DNA from: Halobacteria archaeon HArc-gm2
GTDB lineage: Archaea > Halobacteriota > Halobacteria > Halobacteriales > Haloarculaceae
Direction: 5' to 3'
Assembly (NCBI GenBank): GCA_025517465.1
Contig: JAOPKE010000001.1
Location: 682,001-746,000 of the forward strand
Length of the DNA: 64,000 bases
In this document: piece by piece, positions 54,460-63,218 of the stretch
How positions within the stretch are numbered: the first letter of the stretch is position 1
Layout of the letters: each line of letters opens with the position of its first letter
Notes under the pieces: generated by a model
The model's database searches: none
Told to the model about the DNA's origin: nothing
The model's input: the letters and a program-made list of their open reading frames with translations, nothing else
Position numbers and translations under genes: made by a program

Positions 54460-56097
54460 TCAATCACCGTTCCGTCGGGCGATCTGGACGCGCGTCTCGT
54501 TCTCGATGGCGAAGACGCGACTCTCGTCGCGTCGGAACGTAAGCCCGCCGGTCGTGACCGACGTCCCGTTCGCCGGAACGGCCGCGCTGCCCACCGTCTC
54601 ACCTCGCCGTGTGACGACGAACTCGAACTGCTCGTCGGTGGAACGCATCGTGACGTTACGCCCGGCTATCGTTGGGTCGGCCGCTGCGGGCTCAGACGAG
54701 AAGCCGAGCGTCCGGTCCTCGCCCTCGGGGCGGAGGTACACCTTGTACACCTCCTCGTTGCCAGCCAGTATCCACCCGGTCCGGTTGACGACGACGCGTT
54801 CACGCCAGCCGAGTCCGCCGACGAGGATGGAGACGCGACCGCGGTTTTCGAGCCGTGCCGGTCCGACGGCCGTCCGCCAGATGTATCGATCTGGACTCGT
54901 GACGATGACGCCGCTCGTGTTGATCTGGGGCGAGTAGTCGATGATCGGGATCGAGACGGCGTCGATGTACCCCTCCGGGATGTCTTCGGCGTAGCCGACC
55001 GAGTAATCGCGAACCTCGACTGTCCGGTCGGGACCGGGCTGCTGGTCGATGGGGGCGACGTTGTAGAACACCGCCGACCCGGAGAGCGAGGCCAGCAAGA
55101 CGACGACGAACGCGAGGGCGAACGTCTTGTGCACGCTCCCGAATGACGGAACGGTGACGTCCTCGCGCCTCGTCGCCGCGATCACCACGATCGTCGCGAG
55201 GAGGAACACGACCGAGACGCCGGCCCACCTGAAGAGGACGTACCGACCCCCGTCCGCAGGGAGGTACATCGCCCACAGGCCCTGGAACGTGGCGAAGGCG
55301 ACGAGCGCGAACCAGACTCGCCGGGGTTCGGGCCAGTCGTCACGCGATCGGGCCAGGGCGATAGCGAGCAAGATACCGGCGAGGATCCCGATGGCGTGAC
55401 CCTGGATGGCGATGTCGGCCCACCAGGGCGTGACGACGCGTGGCGTCGGTGACGCGACAGTCTGGGGGTTCGTCACCGCGGAGAAGGCGAGGCTCAGGAC
55501 CTGTGAACCGAGGATCGCCAGCGTCGCGAGGACTGGTCGCTGGACGACGGCGAAACCGGCGTAGGCGAAGACGACGCCGGAGAATCCGACGACGGGACCG
55601 AGGGCGAACAGGGCGGTGAACAGGCCGACGACGATAGAGACGACCGGAACGGCGAGGATGCGGGCGTACGGGTTCGTTCGCCAGCCCGTGAACGTCTGAG
55701 CGCCGCGTTTTTTCGGGTAGTGGCCCCACGCGTACTCCGCGATGGAAGCGTAGGCCACGGTTCCCACGAGGTTTCCGACGACGTGGGACCAGCTCCCGTG
55801 GCTGAACGCGGCGGTGACCATTCCGAGCGGGTAAAAGTACGACCACGAGCGGAACGGGATGACGAGCGGTTGTCTCGGATGCGCGAGCCCGCCCTGGACG
55901 AAGAGGTACACCGACGCGACGAACCCGACGGTGAGGGCCGTTCCCCAGGGGACGCCGTGCAAGAGTCGGGAGCGAACGCCGTCGGTTCGCCTGCCGTCCC
56001 CGGATATCAGCGCGAGAACCAGGAACGAGACGAGCACCGAAGCGACCACCACGAGCCAGCGATAGGGCTCCAGCGCCACCGGCACACCTGCCGACAT
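54460..56097 (-). CDS. Rhomboid-family intramembrane serine protease with C-terminal extracytoplasmic domain
   Basis: 545 residues. The catalytic pair is Ser173 in GFSG and His234 in GHAIG, with the upstream HGSWSHVVGN segment (about 100-109) typical of rhomboids. About eight spans fill residues 10-350. The remaining 200 residues form a beta-rich domain with several N-x-S/T sites, probably outside the cell. It cleaves membrane proteins within the bilayer; substrates are unknown. The extra domain may select them. Confidence 0.88.
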   Translation of the reverse strand: MSAGVPVALEPYRWLVVVASVLVSFLVLALISGDGRRTDGVRSRLLHGVPWGTALTVGFVASVYLFVQGGLAHPRQPLVIPFRSWSYFYPLGMVTAAFSHGSWSHVVGNLVGTVAYASIAEYAWGHYPKKRGAQTFTGWRTNPYARILAVPVVSIVVGLFTALFALGPVVGFSGVVFAYAGFAVVQRPVLATLAILGSQVLSLAFSAVTNPQTVASPTPRVVTPWWADIAIQGHAIGILAGILLAIALARSRDDWPEPRRVWFALVAFATFQGLWAMYLPADGGRYVLFRWAGVSVVFLLATIVVIAATRREDVTVPSFGSVHKTFALAFVVVLLASLSGSAVFYNVAPIDQQPGPDRTVEVRDYSVGYAEDIPEGYIDAVSIPIIDYSPQINTSGVIVTSPDRYIWRTAVGPARLENRGRVSILVGGLGWRERVVVNRTGWILAGNEEVYKVYLRPEGEDRTLGFSSEPAAADPTIAGRNVTMRSTDEQFEFVVTRRGETVGSAAVPANGTSVTTGGLTFRRDESRVFAIENETRVQIARRNGD

Positions 56098-56200
56098 ATA
56101 CTGCGGAACGGACCGCGGTGGCTTATCAGTGGCGCCCGGTACCCAGCCATTCGAGCCAGGAGCGCAGGTTTTTCGACCCCCAGGGCCGTCTTATTCACTA

Positions 56201-56530
56201 ATGGGAGTCCGCCCGCCGGCGAACGACGACGACGACGGACCCGAGGTCATCGAGTTCGGGATCGCGGCCCTGGACGCCAGACTGAGCGACGCGGCAGTGA
56301 CGTACCCGACCGATGCACAGTCGCTGCGGGACGAACTGGGCCACGTCGAAGTACCCTACGACGCGTCCGGACACGCGATGACCCTCGCAGAAGCGCTCGA
56401 GGAGATCGACCGACGCGAGTTCGAGCACGAGCAGGACCTGCTGAACGCGCTGCACCCCGTGTTCGAATCCAGACGTGAGGCCACCGGCAACAACTTGCTC
56501 GCTCAGTTGCGCTCGTTGATCCCGTTCTAG
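56201..56530 (+). CDS. DUF5789-like small haloarchaeal protein
   Basis: 109 residues from ATG at 56201; the in-frame upstream opening from 56129 is Pro-rich and unlikely. It is an acidic soluble protein with DAQSLRDELGHVEVPYDASG and ALEEIDRREFEHEQDLLNAL segments that match my recollection of the DUF5789 family. Function unknown. The stop TAG overlaps the stop of the convergent glycosyltransferase gene within CTAG. Confidence 0.72.
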   Translation: MGVRPPANDDDDGPEVIEFGIAALDARLSDAAVTYPTDAQSLRDELGHVEVPYDASGHAMTLAEALEEIDRREFEHEQDLLNALHPVFESRREATGNNLLAQLRSLIPF

Positions 56531-57561
56531 GACTCCGCCGGGTCGACGCCGCTCTCGTCGACCGTCGACTCTTCGACGTCCGCCGACTGACCGGCCGCGT
56601 CCTCGCCCACTGGACCCGCATCTTCCCCTTTCTCGTCGCCGATCTTGCGGGCGATCTGCTGGATCTGGTGGGTCTGTTCGCGATTGACGGCGACGATCAT
56701 GTCCGAGAGGACGGCGAACATCAACAACTGGACGCCGAGCAGTACCGCCGACCCCGCGAGGAACGCGATGACCTCGTGGGAGATGCTCCTGACGAACCAC
56801 TCGTAGGCGACGTAGGCCGCCAGACCGATGCCCGTGAGCGTACTCAGCGTTCCCACGCTGCCGAAGTAGAACAGCGGGTTGTTCGTCTTGGCCATCTGGT
56901 AGAGCGTGAGAATGATGTTCGCGCCGTCGCGAAACGGGCGCAGATTCGTCTCCGAGTCCTCCGGCCGGGGCTCGTAGGTGATGGGGACCACCGCCGTCCT
57001 GACGTTGTGTTTGACGCACTCGACGGACATCTCCGTCTCGATGCCGAACCCGTCGGATCGGAGGTGGAGCCGGTTCGCCGATTCGAGCGTGAACGCCCGG
57101 TAGCCCGAGAGGATGTCGACGAGGTTCCGACCGTGGATGAGCGAGAACGAACGGTTGATGATTCGATTGCCGACCTGGTTGAGTCGGGTCATCGCTCCGG
57201 ACTGCATGTTTGCAAACCGGTTGCCGATGACGTGTTCGGCCTCCCCCGAGAGCAGCGGGTCGAGGAGCCGCTCCGCCTCTTCCGGCCGGTACGTCGAGTC
57301 GCCGTCGAGCATCAGGACGTACGGCCGGTCGACGTGGCGCTGAAGCGCCTCGCGGACCGCCTGGCCCTTCCCCGTCCCGGACTGTTCGACGACGCGTGCA
57401 CCTGCCTCGCGCGCGACTGCCTGCGTGTCGTCCGCGGACCCGCCGTCGACGACGAGGACGTGTTCGTACCCCTGGTCGACGAACCCTGTCACGACCGCAC
57501 CGATCGTCTCGGCCTCGTTGTACGTGGGAACGAGGACGCAGACGTCGTCGCTATCCGCCAT
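56527..57561 (-). CDS. aglJ: Dolichol-phosphate hexosyltransferase AglJ-like (GT2)
   Basis: 344 residues. GT2 motifs VLVPTYNEAETIG (residues 9-21), VVDGGSADDT and YVLMLDGDSTY (DxD) are followed by a C-terminal two-span membrane domain (about 240-300) and a charged tail rich in Glu and Asp. The pattern matches AglJ of Haloferax, which adds the first hexose of the N-linked glycan to dolichol phosphate for S-layer glycosylation. It is a membrane enzyme on the cytoplasmic side. The glycan genes at 58.8-64 kb may share its pathway. Other GT2 Dol-P enzymes are the alternative. Confidence 0.85.
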   Translation of the reverse strand: MADSDDVCVLVPTYNEAETIGAVVTGFVDQGYEHVLVVDGGSADDTQAVAREAGARVVEQSGTGKGQAVREALQRHVDRPYVLMLDGDSTYRPEEAERLLDPLLSGEAEHVIGNRFANMQSGAMTRLNQVGNRIINRSFSLIHGRNLVDILSGYRAFTLESANRLHLRSDGFGIETEMSVECVKHNVRTAVVPITYEPRPEDSETNLRPFRDGANIILTLYQMAKTNNPLFYFGSVGTLSTLTGIGLAAYVAYEWFVRSISHEVIAFLAGSAVLLGVQLLMFAVLSDMIVAVNREQTHQIQQIARKIGDEKGEDAGPVGEDAAGQSADVEESTVDESGVDPAES

Positions 57562-57668
57562 TGGCGGTACTCGTCACGCCGCCAGCAAAAAGCTGCGGAT
57601 CGGAAGTGAGGCGCCGACTCTCCGTCGATCACATGGCGATCGGTCGTCCAATTCGAGTGAGATCTCTG

Positions 57669-57845
57669 CTACTCGTCCGCGCGGTTCTCGCTCAGGTGCT
57701 CCCACACTTCGGTACAGCCACAGCCGTCCTCGACGCCGGCGAGGTGGTCGTCTTCGGCCCGTGAATCGGCCCGTGACGCGTCGTCCGCCGCTGATTCCAC
57801 CTCCTCCGCCACCGCCTCCGACTCCGCGATCTGCTGTTCGTCCAT
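57669..57845 (-). CDS. 58-residue acidic protein with CGC motif
   Basis: Starts at the ATG 57843-57845 and ends at the TAG 57669-57671. It is very acidic, with a conserved-looking end: GVEDGCGCTEVWEHLSENRADE. The Cys pair may bind a metal. It is divergent from the TrmB-family gene at 57931, with 85 bases between. I do not know a function; the family resemblance is to small haloarchaeal hypothetical proteins with this GCTE-WEHLSE ending. Confidence 0.7.
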   Translation of the reverse strand: MDEQQIAESEAVAEEVESAADDASRADSRAEDDHLAGVEDGCGCTEVWEHLSENRADE

Positions 57846-57930
57846 AGTTACTAATCTTGCGAGTAACTACTGGCGTCGGGTCCATATACGTTTCGGCCCC
57901 CTTTTGTACGGGCCGATAAAAGTACGACGT

Positions 57931-58779
57931 ATGACCGGCCGGGCCGACGACGTCTTCGACCTGCTGGGGCTGACGGAGTACGAGGAGACCGCGCTCGAAG
58001 AGCTGATATCTCTCGGGCAGACGTCGGCGCCCAACCTCGCCGAGGCGACCGGCATCCCCAAAGCCCGCATTTACGGCGTGCTGGACGCCCTCTCCGACCG
58101 CGGATTCATCAAGGTCATTCCCGGGCGACCGAAGCAGTACCAGTCGAAGTCACCCGAGGAAATCCTCGACAGGGCCGTCGAGAACCAGCGACAGGAGTAC
58201 GAACAGTTCGAGGCCGAACTGGATACGCGCCGCGAGGTGTTCCTCTCCGAGTACGATCCGCTGTTCGAGCGCGCCACCGAGTCGGTCACCCCGACGTCGG
58301 AACTGTTTCACGTCGTCGACGTCGGCGAACCCAGCGAGCGGGAGACCCGTCGGATCTACGACGACGCCGACGAAAAATTGCTCGTTATGTCGAAGAGCTT
58401 CGAGTACTTCGACTCGGTCCGCCCCGCCTTCGAGGCGGCCCTCGACAGGGGAATCGACGTCTCCGTGCTCCTGGTCGCTCCCGATCGGCTGAGCGATGAG
58501 AACAGAGACGTTCAGGCGGGTATCGTCGAGGAAATTTCTGATTCGTATCCGGAAGTCGGGATCCGGTTCAGCGAGGAACGACTCCCCTGGCGGGGCACTG
58601 TGGCCGACCCGAGTATGGAGTACGACTCCGGGACGGCGATTCTGCTCGTCCAGGAAGACGAGGTCCCCAACCACATGCGCCAGGCCGCGATTACGGACAA
58701 CGGCGCCTTCGTCGCCGGACTGAAGCGGTACTTCGATTTGGTGTGGGAGTACGAAAGTAGCCGTTATCTCGAACGATAA
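57931..58779 (+). CDS. TrmB-family transcriptional regulator
   Basis: 282 residues from ATG at 57931. The winged helix is at about residues 8-75 (LGLTEYEETALEELISLG and PKARIYGVLDALSDRGF), then a coiled coil and a PLD-like C-terminal domain (LLVMSKSFEYFDS) of TrmB-type proteins, shorter than the two regulators near the sugar operon. It does not lie beside a transporter; its target may be its own divergent small gene or the downstream glycan cluster. Function inferred. Confidence 0.85.
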   Translation: MTGRADDVFDLLGLTEYEETALEELISLGQTSAPNLAEATGIPKARIYGVLDALSDRGFIKVIPGRPKQYQSKSPEEILDRAVENQRQEYEQFEAELDTRREVFLSEYDPLFERATESVTPTSELFHVVDVGEPSERETRRIYDDADEKLLVMSKSFEYFDSVRPAFEAALDRGIDVSVLLVAPDRLSDENRDVQAGIVEEISDSYPEVGIRFSEERLPWRGTVADPSMEYDSGTAILLVQEDEVPNHMRQAAITDNGAFVAGLKRYFDLVWEYESSRYLER

Positions 58780-58814
58780 CGGATTGTTTCTGTCCGTAGA
58801 TCTGTCGCTGGTTG

Positions 58815-59951
58815 TCACTTATTCTCTGCCAGGATCTCCCCGTAAATTCGTTCGAGATCTACGACAGTATGGATCGCTTGGAACTTAGATGCGGACCGAA
58901 GGGCTGCGGTCGTCAGTTCCTCTAGCTCGGCGAGCCCAGTCTCTAACGCAGCCTGAAGTGAATCGACGTTGCGGGGCCAGAAGGATACAACAGCGTCGTC
59001 TGGTGCGTATTCATTGATGCCCTTCTTGTCAGTCACTACAACCGGAGTCCCACAAGCGAGTGCTTCCAGCTGCGTGTTTGGGCCTGCCGTCTCGTCGATA
59101 GATGGTACAACGTGGAGATCTGCCTCCCGATACAACTCGGGTAGACGGCTTCGAGGAACGAACCCTTCGACGGTAACCGCGTCTTCGAGATCAAGAGCCT
59201 CTATGAAGTCCTCGTTTGGGTCACCGGCCCCAACGAGTCGAGCGGTGACCGGTTCTTCAGTTGCCGCGAGGGCTTCTAGAAAGAGCGAGTATCCCTTGTG
59301 CTTGTTAAAGTCACCGACCCACAGTATCTCGGGAGGGTCGGCCACCGATATTTCGTTGTCAGGTGTGAAGCAGTCGGCCACACCGCCACGTAAGATGCTC
59401 GTCCGTTCAGCCGAAATCGAGAACGTTGACATAATATCACGGTGGTGTTCGCTAAATGCGACCGCTCGGTCATACGGAACCGTCTTCCCCATTAGATTTT
59501 TCAGTCCGAACTTGATTCTGTTCTTCACCCGTTCTGCGGTCGTCTCTCGTGTGAACATCCCCTCACGAATAGGCGACCAGCCGGCGATATCTGGCCCGAC
59601 GACGAGGGGGACATCCGGCGGCAGCGAGAGGATAGTTGGGAGGACGATAGTATCCATTACCAAAACGTGAATCAGATCGTAATCACCCGCTTGGAGCGCA
59701 CCCCGAATTCGGGGAGCGTTTAGTACAAACTCGGGCTTGTTCCACTTGGATCCCCAGAGTTCCGCTCCGTCACCTAGATAGCTGTGCGGTGGAGAGGCAA
59801 TCGTTTCGTCTCCGTTGCAAGCGGTGAAGGCGTAAACATCGAACTCGAATGGAGACTCACCGTCCCGGGCCGCATGTATCCAGTCGTGGAAGCGGCCGAA
59901 TCGACCATCGCAACCACCGTTGTAGTATGGCGTTACGTATGCGACCTTCAT
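58815..59951 (-). CDS. GT4-type glycosyltransferase
   Basis: 378 residues. The N-terminal MKVAYVTPYYNGGCDG and C-terminal DLHVVPSIDETAGPNTQLEALACGTPVVVTD are those of GT-B enzymes of family 4, with the E-x7-E-like stretch DETAGPNTQLEAL. It is cytoplasmic or peripheral and transfers a sugar from a nucleotide donor. The gene has more A/T in third-codon positions than the flanks. It begins a co-directional run with the deacetylase and phosphatase-fold genes, so it likely builds a surface glycan. Confidence 0.88.
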   Translation of the reverse strand: MKVAYVTPYYNGGCDGRFGRFHDWIHAARDGESPFEFDVYAFTACNGDETIASPPHSYLGDGAELWGSKWNKPEFVLNAPRIRGALQAGDYDLIHVLVMDTIVLPTILSLPPDVPLVVGPDIAGWSPIREGMFTRETTAERVKNRIKFGLKNLMGKTVPYDRAVAFSEHHRDIMSTFSISAERTSILRGGVADCFTPDNEISVADPPEILWVGDFNKHKGYSLFLEALAATEEPVTARLVGAGDPNEDFIEALDLEDAVTVEGFVPRSRLPELYREADLHVVPSIDETAGPNTQLEALACGTPVVVTDKKGINEYAPDDAVVSFWPRNVDSLQAALETGLAELEELTTAALRSASKFQAIHTVVDLERIYGEILAENK

Positions 59952-59990
59952 TCGTAGAGCGATAACCGGGTCTCGATAAAAACAGTTGTT

Positions 59991-60674
59991 TTACGGATCC
60001 ATTCCGATCTGGTTCCACGATCTAGCTATCTCCCCGGGCGTCCGCAAGTTATCCTCATACCCTGCAACAGCATTAGCGGCCTTCATCGGATCGTCGTCAA
60101 GATGAGGATGGCGGACAAGCGTCACCACGCCAATTCCAAGTATGTATGGGGTTATCGCAGGAACGTGGGTCGGGACGAGTGTAATCCCGGACCGTGTCCG
60201 TGGAATGGGCCACCTCCCTTCGTTGAGGCAATTAAACTCATTGGCCCGGAGAGCAGACAGTGTACCCGCGTCATATTCGTGCCACGGCGGAACGAATGTC
60301 GTCGGTTCGAATCCGTGCGATTCGAGAATGTCTCGCCCTGCACCCACTCTCCGTTCCTGTTCCTCAGGCGAGACCCCGCAGAATTCACTCCGGTCGTGAT
60401 ACAATCGCCCCCCACGGCCCTGGCCGATATCTTCGTGAGTGTAGCCGTGTTGGGCAATCTCCCAACCGTTCTCACGGAGCTCGTGGAGAAATGGGACGAC
60501 GTCGGCGCTCAGCCGCTCACCGTGATACTTCGGTGGGACGGCGATAAGTCCGCGAAGGCCACGCTCGTCGTGCCGGGTGAGTGTTTCAACCCAGGTCTCG
60601 TGATCGATCGATTGATGGTAGTCGTCGAACCGAAGACAGACAGACGATAACGGTGTAATTCCGGGCCAGTTCAT
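59991..60674 (-). CDS. Polysaccharide deacetylase-like (DUF2334-like) enzyme
   Basis: 227 residues. Asp and Asp at CLRFDDYHQS and His at IAQHGYTHED are the metal-binding residues of the NodB/polysaccharide deacetylase fold, and PPWHEYD near 123 completes the pattern. It probably removes an acyl group from a sugar in the glycan assembled here. It starts 1 base before the next gene's stop, co-directional with the glycosyltransferase. The family has been called DUF2334 in other archaea. Confidence 0.75.
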   Translation of the reverse strand: MNWPGITPLSSVCLRFDDYHQSIDHETWVETLTRHDERGLRGLIAVPPKYHGERLSADVVPFLHELRENGWEIAQHGYTHEDIGQGRGGRLYHDRSEFCGVSPEEQERRVGAGRDILESHGFEPTTFVPPWHEYDAGTLSALRANEFNCLNEGRWPIPRTRSGITLVPTHVPAITPYILGIGVVTLVRHPHLDDDPMKAANAVAGYEDNLRTPGEIARSWNQIGMDP

Positions 60675-60675
60675 G

Positions 60676-62151
60676 TTACAAGTAACCCAGATCTTTGAGC
60701 TGTTTCTCCAGTGACGGATCGTCTGGAGTCTCGAACTCTCCAGGGTTATCTAGGGGCTTTAATTGGGTTTCCATCACAGTACGGAGTCTGTCTGCAATGT
60801 CGGGCAGTTCCTCTTGCAAATTATCAGATTCCAGTGGATCTTCGCGCCAGTTGTATAGTTCCTCCTTGCCGGTCGATTCGTGAATGAGTTTATGTTCCTC
60901 ATCACGGACAGACTGGATGGTCTTCGCGAACTGCGTTAGATCGAGATCTGGATACTTTCGCTGAATCCGCTTGATTGGGCCTTCGAACCCTGCGTACTCA
61001 CAGAATGTGTGTTCGTGATACTGTCGCTCTTCGAAATCAAGAAGACTCTCCGTTAAGCTGTACTCCGGATTCGGATCGACCCCACCAGCTGCCTCAACGA
61101 AGGTCTTGTGAAGGTCGACTAGTGTAATCTGGTTATCGATAGACCTCCCGGCGGGGCCACCAGCAGGCGGTTTGATTACCAGTGGAACGTGCGTGATCGT
61201 ATCGTATACACAGAAGATATGACTCGTTAATCCATGGTCACCGAAGTGATCACCGTGGTCCGATGTCACCACGAGTAACGTATCGTCGTATACGTCTCTC
61301 GACTTCAAAAATTCAAGGAGGTTGCCGATCAGGTCGTCAAGATATCGAATGGCGCCGTCGTACCATGACTCGATCACTGACCACTCGTCGTCGGACATCT
61401 CGATGTCCCCCGCGATAAACTCGTCACCGCCGCTATGCGCAATTTGGCGAACCTTTTCGGTATCGTATCCTTCGACAGTTTGAGTTTCCATACCGAGCGC
61501 ACCCTGGAGACGCTCGATGAATTCGTAGCTTGGTCGGTCGAGCTCGTCCGAGAACAGCTGCTTGTACGGTCGCGGCGGATTGAACGGCTGATGGGGGGTC
61601 TTCGCGTTGATGAATCCGAAAAACGGGTCACCCGCGTCCACGGCGTCATCGACGAACCGCTGGAGACGGTCATACTTGTACCGGCTCTTGTCGTCGGGCC
61701 CACGAGTGAGAGAGAAGCCCACCTGCTTCGCATACGAGCTGTCGGTCAGTAATTTCTTCACGAACCCAATATCTGGCGAGATGCGGCGGGTCGAGACGTA
61801 CTCGTCCACGCCCCGGTCGTATCCCCTGCTAGCCCTAATGTGGGCGCCGGCGCTCGCCGCGAAGGTCCGATATCCCTCACGTTGCAATGTCTCTGGGAGC
61901 GTCTCCAGATGGCCCGGAATGCCGAGCGAATTCCCGTATATTCCGGTGTGGGAGGGGTACTTGCCGGTGAATATTGCTCCGTGGACCGTAGGCGTCCATA
62001 TCGAGGGCGCGAAGGCGTGGTCGTACTTGACTCCCTCAACGGCGAGGCGGTCGATCGTCGGCGTCGTCTCACGACCGTAGCCGTAGCAGGACACGTGGTC
62101 CTGCCGCACTGCGTCGAGAACGAGAAAGAGGATGTTGGGCTTTGCAGACAT
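60676..62151 (-). CDS. Sulfatase/alkaline-phosphatase superfamily enzyme with Thr at nucleophile position
   Basis: 491 residues. PNILFLVLDAVRQDH (residues 5-19) has the first metal Asp, and VVTSDHGDHFGDHG near 295 the second site, a sulfatase-like layout. However, the C/S-x-P-S-R box is TPTVH (from Thr53), so no formylglycine Cys or Ser is present. It could be a phosphatase or phosphotransferase on glycans rather than a sulfatase. It starts 2 bases after the upstream gene's stop, same strand. Confidence 0.82.
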   Translation of the reverse strand: MSAKPNILFLVLDAVRQDHVSCYGYGRETTPTIDRLAVEGVKYDHAFAPSIWTPTVHGAIFTGKYPSHTGIYGNSLGIPGHLETLPETLQREGYRTFAASAGAHIRASRGYDRGVDEYVSTRRISPDIGFVKKLLTDSSYAKQVGFSLTRGPDDKSRYKYDRLQRFVDDAVDAGDPFFGFINAKTPHQPFNPPRPYKQLFSDELDRPSYEFIERLQGALGMETQTVEGYDTEKVRQIAHSGGDEFIAGDIEMSDDEWSVIESWYDGAIRYLDDLIGNLLEFLKSRDVYDDTLLVVTSDHGDHFGDHGLTSHIFCVYDTITHVPLVIKPPAGGPAGRSIDNQITLVDLHKTFVEAAGGVDPNPEYSLTESLLDFEERQYHEHTFCEYAGFEGPIKRIQRKYPDLDLTQFAKTIQSVRDEEHKLIHESTGKEELYNWREDPLESDNLQEELPDIADRLRTVMETQLKPLDNPGEFETPDDPSLEKQLKDLGYL

Positions 62152-62153
62152 GA

Positions 62154-63122
62154 TTACATGTAACCGAGGTCTTCGAGTTGTTGTTGCACCCGCTGACCGC
62201 CGCTACCCAGGTCACGGGATTCGATCGACGGGGCGTGCGCTGTGCGGGAGAGCTCCGCATCGATCGCATCCCGTACGTCGAGGACGCTGTCGATGCGATT
62301 CACGAGGGTTGGATCGGTCGCGGCCGCCATGGCTTCGTGGGTGTGGACGCCGTCCTGCAGACCGTGGTCACTAACGAGTAGCAGTTCGTCGTCCTCACGG
62401 AGATCTTCCCGGAGCTCGCCGACGAACTCATCAATTTCGTCGTACGCCCGGCGCTGCAGTTCCGGCAGGTCGTACGTGACGTGCCCAATCAAGTCGAGAC
62501 CGCTCGTGTAGGCGAAGACGAGTTCGTGACGGCCACCGCGGAGCGCCCGCCGGGCACGTGCGATTCGGACCATCGCCATTTCCAGGCAGTGCTCGTAGAA
62601 CTCGTACGGGTCAGAGGAGCGATGGCCGCCGGTGGCCTCAGGGTCGCGCTCGAAGAGGTCGCCGAGGCGCCGGCGGAGGCTGTGTTCCCGGTCCTCTAGA
62701 TCCGGATCGACGACGTAGTTCGGGACGCCGATGGCCCGGGCCTCGCGGTCGTCGAATACCGTCGCAATATCGTTTTCCTCGTAGTACGTGTCCGGCACGC
62801 GGAACGCGTCCTCGTCGGTGTTCGTCAGCAACCAGGCGCCGATTCGGCTCTGGAGGCCATCCGGCAAGAGGTAATCGGCGAGGTCGCTCCCCCAGCGGAG
62901 GGCCGAATTTTCCCAGGCGACACCGTCGTCGAGTTCCAGGCCGTGTTCGGTCGGAACGAGACCGGTGATGATGGTCGGCCACAGCTCATGGGTGCTGGGT
63001 TCGCCCACCGAACTGTCGATAGTGTCAATGGAGGAGTGGGCGTCGAGCGTCAGATTGGGATGGTCGTCGGAATCGACCAGATCGGGGTCGAGTGCATCGA
63101 TTCCCAGCACGACTAGAACCAT
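62154..63122 (-). CDS. Alkaline-phosphatase-superfamily (type I phosphodiesterase-like) enzyme
   Basis: 322 residues from the ATG at 63122; the frame is open to 63884 but the extra part overlaps the divergent gene and lacks family likeness. LGIDALDP (Asp9) and LLVSDHGLQDG give metal ligands, and Thr44 in STHELWPTIITGLVPTEHG is the nucleophile spacing of nucleotide pyrophosphatases and phosphodiesterases. FAYTSGLDLIGHVTY resembles the Asp-x-x-x-His site. The substrate may be a phosphodiester-linked glycan. It is short for the family. Confidence 0.78.
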   Translation of the reverse strand: MVLVVLGIDALDPDLVDSDDHPNLTLDAHSSIDTIDSSVGEPSTHELWPTIITGLVPTEHGLELDDGVAWENSALRWGSDLADYLLPDGLQSRIGAWLLTNTDEDAFRVPDTYYEENDIATVFDDREARAIGVPNYVVDPDLEDREHSLRRRLGDLFERDPEATGGHRSSDPYEFYEHCLEMAMVRIARARRALRGGRHELVFAYTSGLDLIGHVTYDLPELQRRAYDEIDEFVGELREDLREDDELLLVSDHGLQDGVHTHEAMAAATDPTLVNRIDSVLDVRDAIDAELSRTAHAPSIESRDLGSGGQRVQQQLEDLGYM

Positions 63123-63218
63123 TCGTACTTGTGGGAACATGACGGGTCCGTTAATCTCTTTCGGAGACGAACCGGAATACAGAAGTTGGTACGGCAGTTC
63201 TCCGCAATTAAGTCGGTT

